From: Methylobacterium nodulans ORS 2060
Lineage (GTDB): Bacteria > Pseudomonadota > Alphaproteobacteria > Rhizobiales > Beijerinckiaceae
NCBI RefSeq assembly: GCF_000022085.1
Contig: NC_011894.1
Coordinates: 1,266,501-1,330,500 of the forward strand
Direction of reading: 5' to 3'
DNA length: 64,000 nt
Shown one piece after another: positions 8,964-18,894 of the stretch; position 1 is the first letter of the stretch, and each line of letters starts with the position of its first letter. The position numbers and the translations under genes were made by a program. A model generated the notes under the pieces. It saw only the letters and a program-made list of their open reading frames with translations. It had not been told where the DNA came from and ran no database searches.

Positions 8964-9058
8964 GGCCCGAAAAGGGGCTGCGGGAGAGAAAACCCTGCTC
9001 CGAGACGACGCTCGATCGTCTCGGACCGACTCTGCCGGGCATCGTCGATGCCGCCGGC

Positions 9059-10204
9059 TCAGCCCAGGATCTGGCGGGCGATGACGAGCTTCTGGACCTC
9101 GGTGGCGCCCTCGTAGATCCGCAGGGCCCGGATCTCGCGGTAGAGGGTCTCGGGCACGGAGCCGGCGCGCACGCCCTCGCCGCCATGGAGCTGCACGGCG
9201 CGGTCGACGACCTCCTGGGCCGCCTCGGTCGCGACCATCTTGGCCATCGCCGCCTCGCGGGTGATGCGCGGCGCGCCCGCGTCCCGGGTCCAGGCCGCGC
9301 GGTAGACCTGGAGCGCCGCGGTATCGATGGCGGTCGCCATCTCGGCGAGGCTCGTCTGGGTGAGCTGCAGCGCGGCGAGCGGCGCCCCGAAGAGCTGCCG
9401 CGTGCGCACCCGCGCGAGCGTCGCGTCGAGGGCGCGCCGGGCGAAGCCGAGGGCTGCCGCCCCGACCGTGGCGCGGAACACGTCGAGGGTCGCCATCGCG
9501 ACCTTGAAGCCGGTGCCGGCCTCGCCGATGCGGTTCGCCTCGGGGACGCGGCAGCCCGCGAAGCGCAGCCGCGCGAGCGGGTGGGGGGCGATCGTCTCCA
9601 GGCGCTCGGCCACCGCGAGGCCTGGCGTCGCCGCCGGCACCAGGAAGGCCGAGAGGCCGCGCGCGCCCGGCGCCTCGCCGCTGCGGGCGAAGACGACGTA
9701 GTGGTCGGCGATGCCGCCGTTCGAGATCCAGGTCTTCTCGCCATCGAGCCGCACGAAGCCGGCTGCGTCCGGCGCCGCCGTCAGGGCGATCTGGGCCACA
9801 TCCGAGCCGGCCTCCGGCTCGGTGAGGGCGAAGGCCGCGAGGCTGCGGCCCGCCCGCACGCCCGGCAGCACCTGCGCGCGCTGGGCCGGCGTGCCGAACA
9901 AAGTCAGCGCCCCGGTGCCGAGCCCCTGCATGGCGAAGGCGAAGTCGGCGAGCCCGTCGTGGCGCGCAAAGGTCTCGCGCAGGAGGCAGAGCGCCCGCAG
10001 GTCGAAGCACCCGTCCTCCGGCGCCGCAAAGCCGAGGAAGCCGGCCTCGCCGAGGGACGCGACGAGCCGGCGGCAGGAGCCGTCGACATCGTGGTGATCG
10101 ACGAGGCCCGGCACGCTGCGGGCGGCCCAGTCCTCGGCCGCCGCCGCGAGGTCGCGGTGGCGAGGCTCGAAGAAGGGCCAGTCGAGGAAGCTGCGGTCGG
10201 GCAT
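9059..10204 (-). CDS. Acyl-CoA dehydrogenase
   Basis: 381 residues, the normal length. The FAD/substrate motif [11 protein letters not shown] is near 125-135 and WISNGG near 160. The catalytic base is Glu365 in [11 protein letters not shown], as in most short- and medium-chain acyl-CoA dehydrogenases. It introduces a 2,3 double bond into an acyl-CoA and passes electrons to ETF. It begins one base after the stop of the crotonase gene, and both follow the SDR gene, giving an operon SDR-crotonase-dehydrogenase behind a TTYA-N4-TRAA site. In the aminobenzoyl-CoA pathway it would oxidise an alicyclic or ring-opened CoA ester. Substrate not determined. Confidence 0.92.
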   Translation of the reverse strand: MPDRSFLDWPFFEPRHRDLAAAAEDWAARSVPGLVDHHDVDGSCRRLVASLGEAGFLGFAAPEDGCFDLRALCLLRETFARHDGLADFAFAMQGLGTGALTLFGTPAQRAQVLPGVRAGRSLAAFALTEPEAGSDVAQIALTAAPDAAGFVRLDGEKTWISNGGIADHYVVFARSGEAPGARGLSAFLVPAATPGLAVAERLETIAPHPLARLRFAGCRVPEANRIGEAGTGFKVAMATLDVFRATVGAAALGFARRALDATLARVRTRQLFGAPLAALQLTQTSLAEMATAIDTAALQVYRAAWTRDAGAPRITREAAMAKMVATEAAQEVVDRAVQLHGGEGVRAGSVPETLYREIRALRIYEGATEVQKLVIARQILG

Positions 10205-10205
10205 C

Positions 10206-11039
10206 TCAGTCGCCCGCGAAGACCGGCCTGCGCTTCTCGGCGAAGGCCTCGAAGGCGCGGCGGAAATCCTGCGTCTTCATGCAGAGCGCCTGGGCCACCG
10301 CCTCGGCGTCGATGGCAGCGTCGACCCCCATGGCCCATTCCATGTGCAGCATCCGCTTGGTGAGCCCGTTCGCGTAGGTCGGTCCGGCCGCGAGCGTCCG
10401 CGCCAGGGCGCGCGCCTCCTCCAGGGCGCCGCCCGCCGGAGCGAGGCGATTGAAGAAGCCCCAGCGCTCGCCCTCCTCGGCGCCCATGAAGCGGCCGGTA
10501 TAGAGGAGTTCGGAGGCCCGCCCCTGACCGATCAGCCGGGGCAGGATCGCGCAGGCCCCCATGTCGCAGCCGGCCAGACCCACCCGGTTGAACAGGAACG
10601 CCACCCTGGCGCCGGCCCCGGCGACCCGCAAGTCCGAGGCCATGGCGATGATGGCGCCGGCCCCGGCGCAGATGCCCTCGACCGCGGCGACGACCGGCTG
10701 CGGGCAGGCCCGCATCTCCTTGACGAGGTCGCCCGTCATCGCCGTGAAGGCGTGGAGGTCGGTCGCGCTCATGCGGGTGAGGGGCTCGATGATCTCGAAC
10801 ACGTCGCCGCCGCTCGAGAAATTGCCGCCGGCCCCGGTGACGACCACCGACTTGACGGCTTCCTCGTAGCGCAGCGCCCGGAAGGTGTCGCGCAGCTCCG
10901 CGTAGCTCTCGAAGGTGAGCGGGTTCTTCCGCTCGGGCCGGTCGAGGGTGAGGGTGGCGATGCCCTCCGCGAGGGCGAAGCCGAAATGCGCCGGCCGGAA
11001 ATCCCCGAGCGGGGCCGCGATGGCGTTCTGGCAGATCAT
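10206..11039 (-). CDS. Enoyl-CoA hydratase/isomerase (crotonase) family protein
   Basis: 277 residues with the crotonase oxyanion segments [15 protein letters not shown] (69-83) and [10 protein letters not shown] (121-130). Both glutamates of classical hydratases appear to be replaced: the GGGCE-type position reads AGAGAI, and the PEI-type position falls at NRV near 151-153. An Asp (GCDMG, 157-161) lies close by. This suggests chemistry other than plain hydration, such as ring hydrolysis as in BadI/MenB-like enzymes or isomerisation. It lies 67 bases after the SDR gene and one base before the acyl-CoA dehydrogenase. The role in the aromatic-CoA pathway is inferred from the operon. Confidence 0.88.
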   Translation of the reverse strand: MICQNAIAAPLGDFRPAHFGFALAEGIATLTLDRPERKNPLTFESYAELRDTFRALRYEEAVKSVVVTGAGGNFSSGGDVFEIIEPLTRMSATDLHAFTAMTGDLVKEMRACPQPVVAAVEGICAGAGAIIAMASDLRVAGAGARVAFLFNRVGLAGCDMGACAILPRLIGQGRASELLYTGRFMGAEEGERWGFFNRLAPAGGALEEARALARTLAAGPTYANGLTKRMLHMEWAMGVDAAIDAEAVAQALCMKTQDFRRAFEAFAEKRRPVFAGD

Positions 11040-11106
11040 GAATCCTCCCGGGTGGGGCGCCGGTCGGGCCGGCCGCCTGCTTGCGTCGATGGGGAGCCGG
11101 TGCGGC

Positions 11107-11868
11107 TCACAGCTCGCCCCCGGCGACGGCGATCGCCTGACCGGTGAGGCCGGAGGCGCCCGGCGAGGCGAGCCAGAGGACGCTGGCTGCCACCTCCTCC
11201 GGCCGGATCAGCCGGCCGAGGGGGTTGTGGCGGGTGAACTCCGCCATCAGCTCGTCCCGGCCGCGGCCGGTCCGGGCCTGAAGGCCGTCGAGGGCGCCCG
11301 CCACGAGGTCGGTATCCGTGTAGCCGGGGCAGACCGCGTTCACGGTGATTCCGGTGGGGGCGAGTTCGAGGGCGAGCGCCCGGGTCAGCCCCACCACCGC
11401 GTGCTTGGCCGCGCAATAGGCACCCACATAGGCGTAGCCCTTGAGCCCCGCCGTCGACGCCACGGTGACGATGCGGCCCGTGCCGCGCGCCCGCATGGCG
11501 GGCACCACCGCCCGCGCCGCCGTTAGGACGGGCTCAAGGTTGAGTGCCATCATGCGGCGCAGCTGGGCGAGGTCGCAGCGCGCGAGCGGCGCCGTCTCGG
11601 CGCCCCCGGCATTGTTGATGAGCACCTCGATCGCGCCGCCCGCCGCGGCGGCCGCGGCGAGCGCCGCCGCCAGGGCCTCGGCATCGGTGACGTCGGCCGC
11701 CACCGCATGGGCCGCCCCGATCGCGCTGCGGGTCCGCTCGGCCGCCTCGGGGCTGCGCCCGAGCACGGTGACCCGATCCCCCGCCGCCGCGAAGGCGGCC
11801 GCGATGGCGCGGCCGATCCCGCGCGTGGCGCCGGTCACGAGGACGTGGCGGGACGGGGTCTGGCTCAT
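11107..11868 (-). CDS. Short-chain dehydrogenase (3-hydroxyacyl-CoA dehydrogenase-like)
   Basis: 253 residues. TGATRGIG is at 12-19, NNAGG at 85-89, Ser138, and YCAAK at 151-155, so the Ser-Tyr-Lys set is intact. PGYTDTD follows, as in 3-oxoacyl-ACP/3-hydroxyacyl-CoA dehydrogenases. The ATG at 11868 is preferred to the one at 11892, because the latter lies only two bases from the operator at 11895-11906. It is the first gene of the operon with the crotonase and acyl-CoA dehydrogenase, giving a beta-oxidation-like set for the dearomatised ring. NAD or NADP preference is not resolved. Confidence 0.9.
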   Translation of the reverse strand: MSQTPSRHVLVTGATRGIGRAIAAAFAAAGDRVTVLGRSPEAAERTRSAIGAAHAVAADVTDAEALAAALAAAAAAGGAIEVLINNAGGAETAPLARCDLAQLRRMMALNLEPVLTAARAVVPAMRARGTGRIVTVASTAGLKGYAYVGAYCAAKHAVVGLTRALALELAPTGITVNAVCPGYTDTDLVAGALDGLQARTGRGRDELMAEFTRHNPLGRLIRPEEVAASVLWLASPGASGLTGQAIAVAGGEL

Positions 11869-11894
11869 CGCGGCAACCCGTTCGACGGACATGC

Positions 11895-11906
11895 TTCAAG
11901 CTTAAA
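11895..11906. promoter_or_regulatory. TTYA-N4-TRAA operator before SDR operon
   Basis: TTCAAGCTTAAA; read on the other strand it is TTTAAGCTTGAA, one base from the site at 6103-6114. It lies 26 bases upstream of the preferred SDR start, where a repressor would block transcription. It is preceded by ATGC, giving ATGCTTCA, which is also found in the palindrome at 18640-18661. Confidence 0.6.
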
Positions 11907-11956
11907 CTATTTCGGCACGGCTGCCCATAGGGCGCACCGGTCCCGCGCTGGGTCGG

Positions 11957-13210
11957 CTATTCCGCCGCGACGCGCAGCCCGGGCTCGGCCGCCGCGAAGC
12001 CCGCCTTGCCCGCATAGCCACTGACGATCGCCTGCCGCTCGGCCTGGCTCAGCACATCATCGACCGACGCGAAGCCGGCGGGCGCGCGCTTCTCGACCTC
12101 GTCGATCACCCGCTCGGGGCCGCCCTTGCGGTTGAGAAGCACGATCTCGGCGGTCTTCGGCCGGCGCTCCGCCTCGTAGGCGAGGAGCGCCTGGGCCGGG
12201 TGCTCGGCGCGCGCGAGGGCGTCCGCGAGCGCGCGCGCATCGAGGATCGCCTGCGAGGCACCGTTCGAGCCGACCGGATACATCGGGTGGGCCGCGTCGC
12301 CGAGCAGCGTCACCCGCCCGTGGGTCCAGCGGGGCAGGGGGTTGCGGTCGCACATCGGGTATTCGAAGGCCTGCGGCGTCGCCTCGACCAGGGCCGGGAA
12401 ATCGAAATCGGGAATCGTGAAGCGGCGCGCGTAGGGCAGCACCGTGGCGCGGTGGGCGGGCCGCGACCAGCTCTCCTTGGGGGGCGGCGAGACCCGGCCA
12501 TCCGCCACCTTGGCGAGCACGACCCAGTTCATGAGCTGCCGGCCGTTCCCGGCCTCGGCGATCGGGTAGAGCACGCATTTGGCGCCCATGCCGCCGCCGA
12601 TCGCCATGGTGCGCCCGTCGCCCCAGGGGGTCCACTCGGTGGCGCCCCGCCACATCAGCACGCCGTCCCAGCAGGGCGCCCCCTCGTCGGGGTAGAAGCG
12701 GCGGCGGGCGACCGAATGGATGCCGTCCGCGCAGATCAGCACGTCGGCGCGCAGGGTGCGGCCGGCATCGCCCCGGACGGAATCGGTGAAGTGGGCGGTG
12801 ATCCCGCCCTCGTCCTCCAGGAAGCCGGCAAGCGCGAGCCCGGTCTGCACCGCGTCCGCCCCGAGGCGCTCGCGCACCGCTGCGTAGAGCACCGCCTGCA
12901 GGCGCCCGCGGTGGATCGAGAATTGCGGCACCGGATGGCCCGCATCCATGCCGCGCAGCTCCCGCCAGACCTCCTGGCCCTGGCGGTTGTAGTAGCGCAG
13001 CTCCCGGGTGCGGATGGCGACCTCATCGAGGGCGGCGAGCAGCCCGAGATCGGCGAGTTCGCGGATCGCGTGCGGCAGGGTGTTGATCCCGACCCCGACC
13101 TCGCGGACCTCCGCGGATTGCTCGCAGATCACGGCCCGGATGCCGCGCCGATGCAGCATCAGGGCGGTGGCGAGGCCGCCGATCCCGGCTCCGACGATGA
13201 CGACGCGCAT
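11957..13210 (-). CDS. FAD-dependent monooxygenase (salicylate hydroxylase/PhzS-like)
   Basis: 417 residues. GAGIGG at 7-12 binds FAD and GDAAHPMYPVGSNGASQAI near 299-317 is the second FAD motif. Members include 3-hydroxybenzoate 6-hydroxylase, salicylate 1-hydroxylase and PhzS. The ATG at 13210 gives the Rossmann motif directly; the extension to 13291 lies inside the cupin gene. It is the last gene of the transporter operon, four bases after the cupin stop. It therefore probably acts on the imported compound or an early product. Exact hydroxylation site unknown. Confidence 0.88.
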   Translation of the reverse strand: MRVVIVGAGIGGLATALMLHRRGIRAVICEQSAEVREVGVGINTLPHAIRELADLGLLAALDEVAIRTRELRYYNRQGQEVWRELRGMDAGHPVPQFSIHRGRLQAVLYAAVRERLGADAVQTGLALAGFLEDEGGITAHFTDSVRGDAGRTLRADVLICADGIHSVARRRFYPDEGAPCWDGVLMWRGATEWTPWGDGRTMAIGGGMGAKCVLYPIAEAGNGRQLMNWVVLAKVADGRVSPPPKESWSRPAHRATVLPYARRFTIPDFDFPALVEATPQAFEYPMCDRNPLPRWTHGRVTLLGDAAHPMYPVGSNGASQAILDARALADALARAEHPAQALLAYEAERRPKTAEIVLLNRKGGPERVIDEVEKRAPAGFASVDDVLSQAERQAIVSGYAGKAGFAAAEPGLRVAAE

Positions 13211-13214
13211 GGCC

Positions 13215-13673
13215 TCACTCCGCATCCGGCGGGGGCAGGAAGTCGACCTCGTGCTTGGCGGAGATCGCCACGAGATCGGCCGGGTCGGCATTCGGCCCGA
13301 GATTGTGCAGCGCCCAGAACAGGTCGTAGAGGCGCCGCGCCGGCGCGACCCAGAACAGGCATTTTACCTCCGCGTCGCCGCGGTTGAAGAGGCCGTGCGG
13401 GATGCCGCGGGGCAGCCGGATGGTGTCGCCGGGCTCGGCAATGCTCGCCTCGCCGTTCAGCTCCAGGCTCAGGCGGCCCTGGAGCATGTAGATGAACTCG
13501 TCCTGGGTCGGGTGGATGTGCGGCGGCACGAAGGTGCCGGGCGGGAGCGTCGCGTGCCAGGAGAGCGAGGCCTCGCAATGCTGCTTGGGCACGTAGGTCT
13601 GGCCCAGGATGCTCCAGCGGATGCCCTCGATGCCCTCGCCGGCCCGGGTCACGCCTGCGGTCATGCTCGTCAT
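13215..13673 (-). CDS. Cupin-domain protein
   Basis: 152 residues, a single cupin barrel. The metal ligands are visible as His52, His54, Glu59 (PHIHPTQDE) and His93 (IPHG). Such proteins are small dioxygenases, isomerases or ligand sensors. The segment GTFVPPHIHPTQDEFIYMLQG is standard cupin motif 1. An alternative start lies three codons in (13664). It lies between livF and the FAD monooxygenase in the transporter operon, so a role next to that monooxygenase (for example ring-product processing) is plausible but unproven. Confidence 0.88.
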   Translation of the reverse strand: MTSMTAGVTRAGEGIEGIRWSILGQTYVPKQHCEASLSWHATLPPGTFVPPHIHPTQDEFIYMLQGRLSLELNGEASIAEPGDTIRLPRGIPHGLFNRGDAEVKCLFWVAPARRLYDLFWALHNLGPNADPADLVAISAKHEVDFLPPPDAE

Positions 13674-13699
13674 GGACCTCTCCTCCTGTCTCGTCTCCT

Positions 13700-13717
13700 C
13701 TCTCCCGAGTGGGAGAG
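13700..13717. repeat. CTCTCCC/GGGAGAG hairpin
   Basis: Seven-base arms (13700-13706 and 13711-13717) around a 4-base loop, in the 51-base gap between livF and the cupin gene. It belongs to the same CTCTCCC-type family as the hairpins at 50271-50294 and 50413-50436. It might attenuate or stabilise the transporter-operon mRNA. Confidence 0.55.
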
Positions 13718-13724
13718 GGGACGG

Positions 13725-14425
<701 letters not shown>

Positions 14426-14426
<1 letters not shown>

Positions 14427-15178
14427 CAGGCCGCCTCCTCCTCGCCCAGATAGGCGGCGCGCACCTCCGGGTCGGCCCGCACGGCGGCGGGATCGCCGCT
14501 CGCCACCACGCGGCCATAGACCAGCACGCTGATCCGGTCGGCCAGCGCGAAGACCGCATCCATGTCGTGCTCGATCAGCACCAGGGTGTGGGTGGCCTTC
14601 AGCTCGCGCAGGAGGCCGACCAGCACGGCGGATTCCTCCGGGCCCGTCCCGGCGAGGGGCTCGTCGAGGAGGAGCATCCGGGCGCCGGTGGCGAGCGCCA
14701 CCGCGATCTCGAGCTGGCGCTTCTCGCCGTGCGAGAGGCTGCCCGCCCGCCGGCCGGCCCGGTCGGCGAGCCCGACCCGGGCGAGCGCCGCCAGGGCCGC
14801 CTCGTTGAGGGAAGCCTCGCGCGAGGCGTCGCCGAAGAAGCGGAAGCTCGATCCCGCCCGCGCCTGCACGGCCAGCGCCGCGTTCTCGAGCACGCTGAAG
14901 CCGTCGAGGATCGAGGTGATCTGGAACGAGCGCGCGAGCCCCCGGCGCACCCGCTCCACCATGGTGCGGCGGGTGACGTCCTCGCCCGCGAAGATCACCT
15001 GGCCCGCATCGCTCGGCAGGCGGCCGGAGAGCTGGTGGATCAGGGTGGTCTTGCCGGCGCCGTTCGGCCCGATGATGGCGTGGAGTTCGCCCTGCGCCAC
15101 GTCGAGGCTGATGTCGTCGGTCACCCGCAGGGCGCCGTAGGCCTTGCGCAGGTGGCGGACGGACAGGAGCGCGGTCAC
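14426..15178 (-). CDS. livG: Branched-chain-type ABC transporter ATPase LivG
   Basis: 250 residues starting at a GTG (15178) that overlaps the livM stop as GTGA; an in-frame extension to 15274 lies inside livM. Walker A GPNGAGKTT is at 37-45. The signature region reads LSHGEKRQLEIA, and Walker B LLLDEPLAGTGPEES and EHDMDAVF follow, as in LivG. It is the second ATPase of the Liv-type importer. Confidence 0.93.
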
Positions 15179-16179
15179 GGCCGGCCTCCCGTCAGGCGGG
15201 CGGCGAGCCCCGCGAGCCCGCCGCGGGTGAGCAGCACCGTCAGCACGAGGATGAGGCCGAGGCCGAGCCGCCAATGCTCGGAATAATGCGCCAGCCCCTC
15301 CTCGACAGCGATCAGCGCGGCCGCGCCGACGACCGGCCCCACGAGCGTGCCCATGCCGCCCAGCACCACCATGACGATGAGCTCGCCCGAGCGCTGCCAG
15401 CTCATGTAGGCGGGCGAGACGAACTCGGCCTGGTTGGCGAGGAGGATTCCGGCAAGCCCCGCAAGCGCGCCCGCGATGGCGTAGGCGGTGAGCCGGTAGG
15501 GCAGGGCGTCGAACCCGATCGCCTCCATGCGCAGGGCGTTGTCGCGCGTGCCGCGCAGCACCCGGCCGAAGCGCGAGCCCACCACCCGCCTCAAGCAGAC
15601 GAGCGCGGCCGCGAGCAGAGCCAGCACGGCGTAGTACAGCGGCAGGTCGCCCTCCAAGAGCGGCTGCCCGAACAGGGTCGAGCGCCGCGAGAGCGCCATC
15701 CCGTCGTCGCCCCCGTAGGAAGCGAGCGAGACCATGAAGAAATACGCCATCTGCCCGAAGGCGAGCGTGATCATGATGAAGTAGACGCCGCGGGTGCGCA
15801 GCGAGATCGCCCCGGTCACGAGGGCGAAGAGCGCGCAGGCGCCGAGCGCCGCCGGGACCTGCACGGCGAGGTCGCGGATGCCGTGCGCATCGAGGATGCC
15901 GACCGCGTAGGCCCCGATGCCGACGAAGGCCGCGTGCCCGAACGACACCAGGGCGCCGTAGCCGAGCACGAGGTCGAGGGACAGGGCGGCGAGCCCGAAG
16001 ATCATCATCCGGGTCGCGGTGACGACCAGGAAGGGCAGGCCGAGCGCCTGCGCCGCCAGGGGCAGCAGCGCGAAGGCGAGGAGGACGAGGAGCATGGCGG
16101 CGCCCGGCCGCGAGAGCCCGCGGGCGCGGCGCGGCCGGGCGGGCGCTGCGGAGCCCGCGAGCGAGGTGCCGCCGCTCAT
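15175..16179 (-). CDS. livM: Branched-chain-type ABC permease LivM
   Basis: 334 residues with about eight to nine hydrophobic spans after a charged N-terminal tail of about 25 residues. The LivM hallmarks GYGALVSFGHAAFVGIGAY and the cytoplasmic GxxDNxxRMEAIGF loop (SRFGRVLRGTRDNALRMEAIGFD region) are present. The stop overlaps the livG GTG, and the start overlaps the livH stop as ATGA. It forms the membrane channel with LivH. Confidence 0.93.
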   Translation of the reverse strand: MSGGTSLAGSAAPARPRRARGLSRPGAAMLLVLLAFALLPLAAQALGLPFLVVTATRMMIFGLAALSLDLVLGYGALVSFGHAAFVGIGAYAVGILDAHGIRDLAVQVPAALGACALFALVTGAISLRTRGVYFIMITLAFGQMAYFFMVSLASYGGDDGMALSRRSTLFGQPLLEGDLPLYYAVLALLAAALVCLRRVVGSRFGRVLRGTRDNALRMEAIGFDALPYRLTAYAIAGALAGLAGILLANQAEFVSPAYMSWQRSGELIVMVVLGGMGTLVGPVVGAAALIAVEEGLAHYSEHWRLGLGLILVLTVLLTRGGLAGLAARLTGGRP

Positions 16180-17096
16180 CGGCCGCGCGCCGGGAACAGG
16201 CCGGCCGGCCGGAAGAACAGCACCGCCGCCATCAGGATGTAGATCAGCATCGGGGCGAGCGTCCGGCCGGTCTGGGAGGCCGCGGAGGCGTCCATCAGGC
16301 TGCGCAGCAGGATCGGCCCGAAGGTGCGCCCGAGCTGGTCGGCGAGCCCGACGATCAGGCTCGCCACGAAGGCGCCGCGCACCGAGCCGACGCCGCCGAT
16401 CACGATCACCACGAAGGTGAGGATCAGCACGGAATCGCCCATGCCCGGATCGACCGACAGGATCGGCGCCACCATGGCCCCCGCGAAGCCCGCCAGCATG
16501 GCGCCGAGGCCGAACACCACCATGAACAGGCGCCGGATATCGACGCCGAGGGCCGCCACCATGGCGCCGTGCGTGGCGCCCGCCCGCAGTCGCATGCCGA
16601 GGCGGGTGCGGTTGACGAGGAGGTGCAGCCCGAGCGCCGCGGCGAGCCCCGCCGCGATGATGGCGAGGCGGTAGAGCGGGTAGTGCAGGGTGCCGACGAG
16701 ATGCACCGAGCCGGACAGGGCCTCGGGCACCGGCACGCTCATGGGCGCCGCGCCCCAGAGGATCCGCACGCCCTCGTTCAGGATCAGGATCAGCCCGAAG
16801 GTCGCCAGCACCTGGTCGAGGTGATCGCGGTCGTAGAGGTGGCGGATCACCAGCACCTCCAGCACGAGGCCGACGAGGAGCGTCGCCGGCAGCGCCAGGA
16901 CGAGGCCGAGGAGGAAGCTGTCGGTGAGGCCGGTCAGGGTCGCGGCCAGATAGGCGCCGACCATGTAGAGGGCGCCGTGGGCGAGGTTGATGAGGTCCAT
17001 CACGCCGAAGATCAGCGTCAGCCCGGCCGCCACCAGGAACAGCAGGATGCCGAGCTGGACGCCGTTCAGCGCCTGGATCAGGAACAGGTTGAGCAT
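16176..17096 (-). CDS. livH: Branched-chain-type ABC permease LivH
   Basis: 306 residues, strongly hydrophobic. LivH features include FGVMDLINLAHGALYMVGAY, the TRLGMRLRAGATHGAMVAALGVDIRR loop and a FVVIVIGGVGSVRGAF segment. It lies 34 bases after the substrate-binding protein gene and overlaps livM by four bases. It is the first permease of the importer. Confidence 0.93.
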   Translation of the reverse strand: MLNLFLIQALNGVQLGILLFLVAAGLTLIFGVMDLINLAHGALYMVGAYLAATLTGLTDSFLLGLVLALPATLLVGLVLEVLVIRHLYDRDHLDQVLATFGLILILNEGVRILWGAAPMSVPVPEALSGSVHLVGTLHYPLYRLAIIAAGLAAALGLHLLVNRTRLGMRLRAGATHGAMVAALGVDIRRLFMVVFGLGAMLAGFAGAMVAPILSVDPGMGDSVLILTFVVIVIGGVGSVRGAFVASLIVGLADQLGRTFGPILLRSLMDASAASQTGRTLAPMLIYILMAAVLFFRPAGLFPARGR

Positions 17097-17130
17097 TGCC
17101 GCGGCCCCGCGCCCCGCACGCCTCCCGCCG

Positions 17131-18327
17131 TCACATCCTGCACTGGGCGGCGTAGGAATCCTGATAGTTCGAAAAAATCTTCTCCGCGATCTGGGTCTCG
17201 TACTTGCCGTCCGGGCGCTTGGCGGCCTTGACGAGATAGAAGTCCTGGATTGGGAAGTGGTTGTTGCCGATCTTGAAGGAGCCGCGCAGGGAGGTGAAGT
17301 CGGCGGCCTTGAGGCCGGCCCGGATCGCGTCCCTGTCCTTCAGGTTGCCCTTGGCGGCCTTGACGGCGCTGTCGATCATCAGGGCGGCGTCGTAGGCCTG
17401 CATGGCGTAGGTGCCCGGCACGCTGCCGTATTTCTTCTCGTAGGCGGCCACGAAGGCCTTCGATTGCGGATTGTCGAGGTTGGGCGCCCAGTTGGCGCCG
17501 CCGAAGAAGCCGACCGCCGCGTCCTTCTGGGCCGGCAGCGTGGTCTCGTCCACCGTGAAGGCGGAGAGGAACGGGATGCCGGCGAGGCCCGCCTGCCGGT
17601 ATTGCCGCACGAGGTTGACGCCCATGCCGCCCGGCATGAAGGCGAAGACCGCGTCGGGCTGGGCGGCGGCGATCTGCGCCAGCTCCGCCGAGAAGTCGAG
17701 CTGGCCGAGCGGGGTGAACATCTCGTTCACCACCTCGCCCTTGTAGGAGCGCTTGAAGCCGGCAAGCGAGTCCTTGCCCGCCTGGTAGTTCGGCGCCAGC
17801 AGGACGAGACGCTTGTAGCCCTTGTTCTGCGCATATTTGCCCAGGACCTCGTGCACCTGATCGTTCTGGTAGGAGGAAACGAACAGGTTCGGGTTGCACT
17901 CCGCCCCGGCGTAGTTCGAGGTACCGGCATTGGGGCTGATCAGGAAGGCGCCCGATTCCGTCACCGGCCGCACGATCGCCCGCAGCACGTTGGAGTAGGT
18001 CGGCCCGACCACGACATCCACGCGGTCGCGCTTCACCAGCTCCCGGGCCTTGTTGGCGGCGACATCGGGCTTCAGCTCGTCGTCGACCACCACGACCTCG
18101 GCGTCGAGGCCGCCGAGCTTCCTGCCCAGCGTCTCCAGCGCGAGGAGGAAGCCGTCGCGCCCCTGCTCGCCCAGCACGGCCGAGGGGCCGCTCAGGGTGA
18201 ACATCAGGCCGACCCGGAGCTTGCCGTCCTCGCCCGGCTGCTGCGCGGCCGCCGGGCCGGCCAGCGCCGTGGCGCCGAGGAGCAGCGCGCCGAGGCGGCA
18301 GATGGCATCGGTCCGGATCGGCTTCAT
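17131..18327 (-). CDS. Periplasmic substrate-binding protein of Liv-type transporter
   Basis: 398 residues beginning at the ATG at 18327 with an AAGGGG ribosome site; the extension to 18465 would run through the operator. A signal peptide of about 28 residues ends in AAA before QQPGED. The remainder is a type I periplasmic-binding fold (Peripla_BP_6): GLMFTLSGPSAVLGEQGRDG, VVVGPTYSNVLRA and the C-terminal GSFKIGNNHFPIQDFYLVK. The sequence resembles the aromatic-acid (benzoate/p-hydroxybenzoate-type) binding proteins of rhizobia more than LivJ, though this is judged by eye. It opens the operon that ends with the FAD monooxygenase at 11957. Confidence 0.9.
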   Translation of the reverse strand: MKPIRTDAICRLGALLLGATALAGPAAAQQPGEDGKLRVGLMFTLSGPSAVLGEQGRDGFLLALETLGRKLGGLDAEVVVVDDELKPDVAANKARELVKRDRVDVVVGPTYSNVLRAIVRPVTESGAFLISPNAGTSNYAGAECNPNLFVSSYQNDQVHEVLGKYAQNKGYKRLVLLAPNYQAGKDSLAGFKRSYKGEVVNEMFTPLGQLDFSAELAQIAAAQPDAVFAFMPGGMGVNLVRQYRQAGLAGIPFLSAFTVDETTLPAQKDAAVGFFGGANWAPNLDNPQSKAFVAAYEKKYGSVPGTYAMQAYDAALMIDSAVKAAKGNLKDRDAIRAGLKAADFTSLRGSFKIGNNHFPIQDFYLVKAAKRPDGKYETQIAEKIFSNYQDSYAAQCRM

Positions 18328-18439
18328 TCCGTGTCCCCTTGGTGACGAGAGCGTGGCCGCCACTGTCCGGCGCCCCAGCCCGGAAGTCGAGTCGCGGGAC
18401 GGGGCGCCGGCCGCGTACCCCCATGTTTCGGACAAATAC

Positions 18440-18451
18440 TTTACGCGTGAA
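18440..18451. promoter_or_regulatory. TTYA-N4-TRAA site upstream of transporter operon
   Basis: TTTACGCGTGAA lies 113 bases upstream of the binding-protein start, embedded in CTTTACGCGTGAAAT. It matches 10 of 12 bases of the site at 6103-6114. It would place uptake under the same control as the enzymes. The rest of the gap 18452-18894 has only the palindrome at 18640 and no gene. Confidence 0.5.
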
Positions 18452-18639
18452 ATATCGCCTGGCAACCGTCCGTGCGGAGGATTCCGTCCGGCCGGGCCGG
18501 TCTGCCCGAAGTCATAACAAGCTGTTGTTTCGGTGAGCGAATTGCTGGCATCAGCGCGCCCTCAGGCTGTGTCGATCTCGGCGGGCATGAGGCGCATTGC
18601 CGGCCGCGGAGCCGCGGCCCGATCCCCTTTGGAACCCAA

Positions 18640-18661
18640 GATGCTTCATGAATGAAGCATC
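18640..18661. promoter_or_regulatory. Perfect palindrome upstream of MarR gene (candidate autoregulatory site)
   Basis: Ten-base perfect arms GATGCTTCAT/ATGAAGCATC (18640-18649 and 18652-18661) around GA. The core TTCATGAATGAA (18644-18655) fits the TTYA-N4-TRAA pattern of the pathway operators. It lies about 235 bases before the MarR start, so an unmapped long leader or a nearer promoter must be assumed. Autoregulation is inferred. Confidence 0.55.
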
Positions 18662-18894
18662 CTGCGCGCCTCCGCCACCGCACAGCCTCGGTCCAGGAAG
18701 GAGCCTGCCCGGCAGGGCGTCGGCGAGCGCCGATCGGGCCGGGCGCGTGGATCATGCTCGCAGATTGAAGTAATCTCCGGCCCAGCCGGCCGACCGGGCC
18801 CGGACGGAGACCGAACGCGCGTGCTGGACCTGCCAATCGCCCATCTCCCGTGCCCTGTCCGCCCCCTCCGGACGCCGCGCCGGGAGCACGGCCG

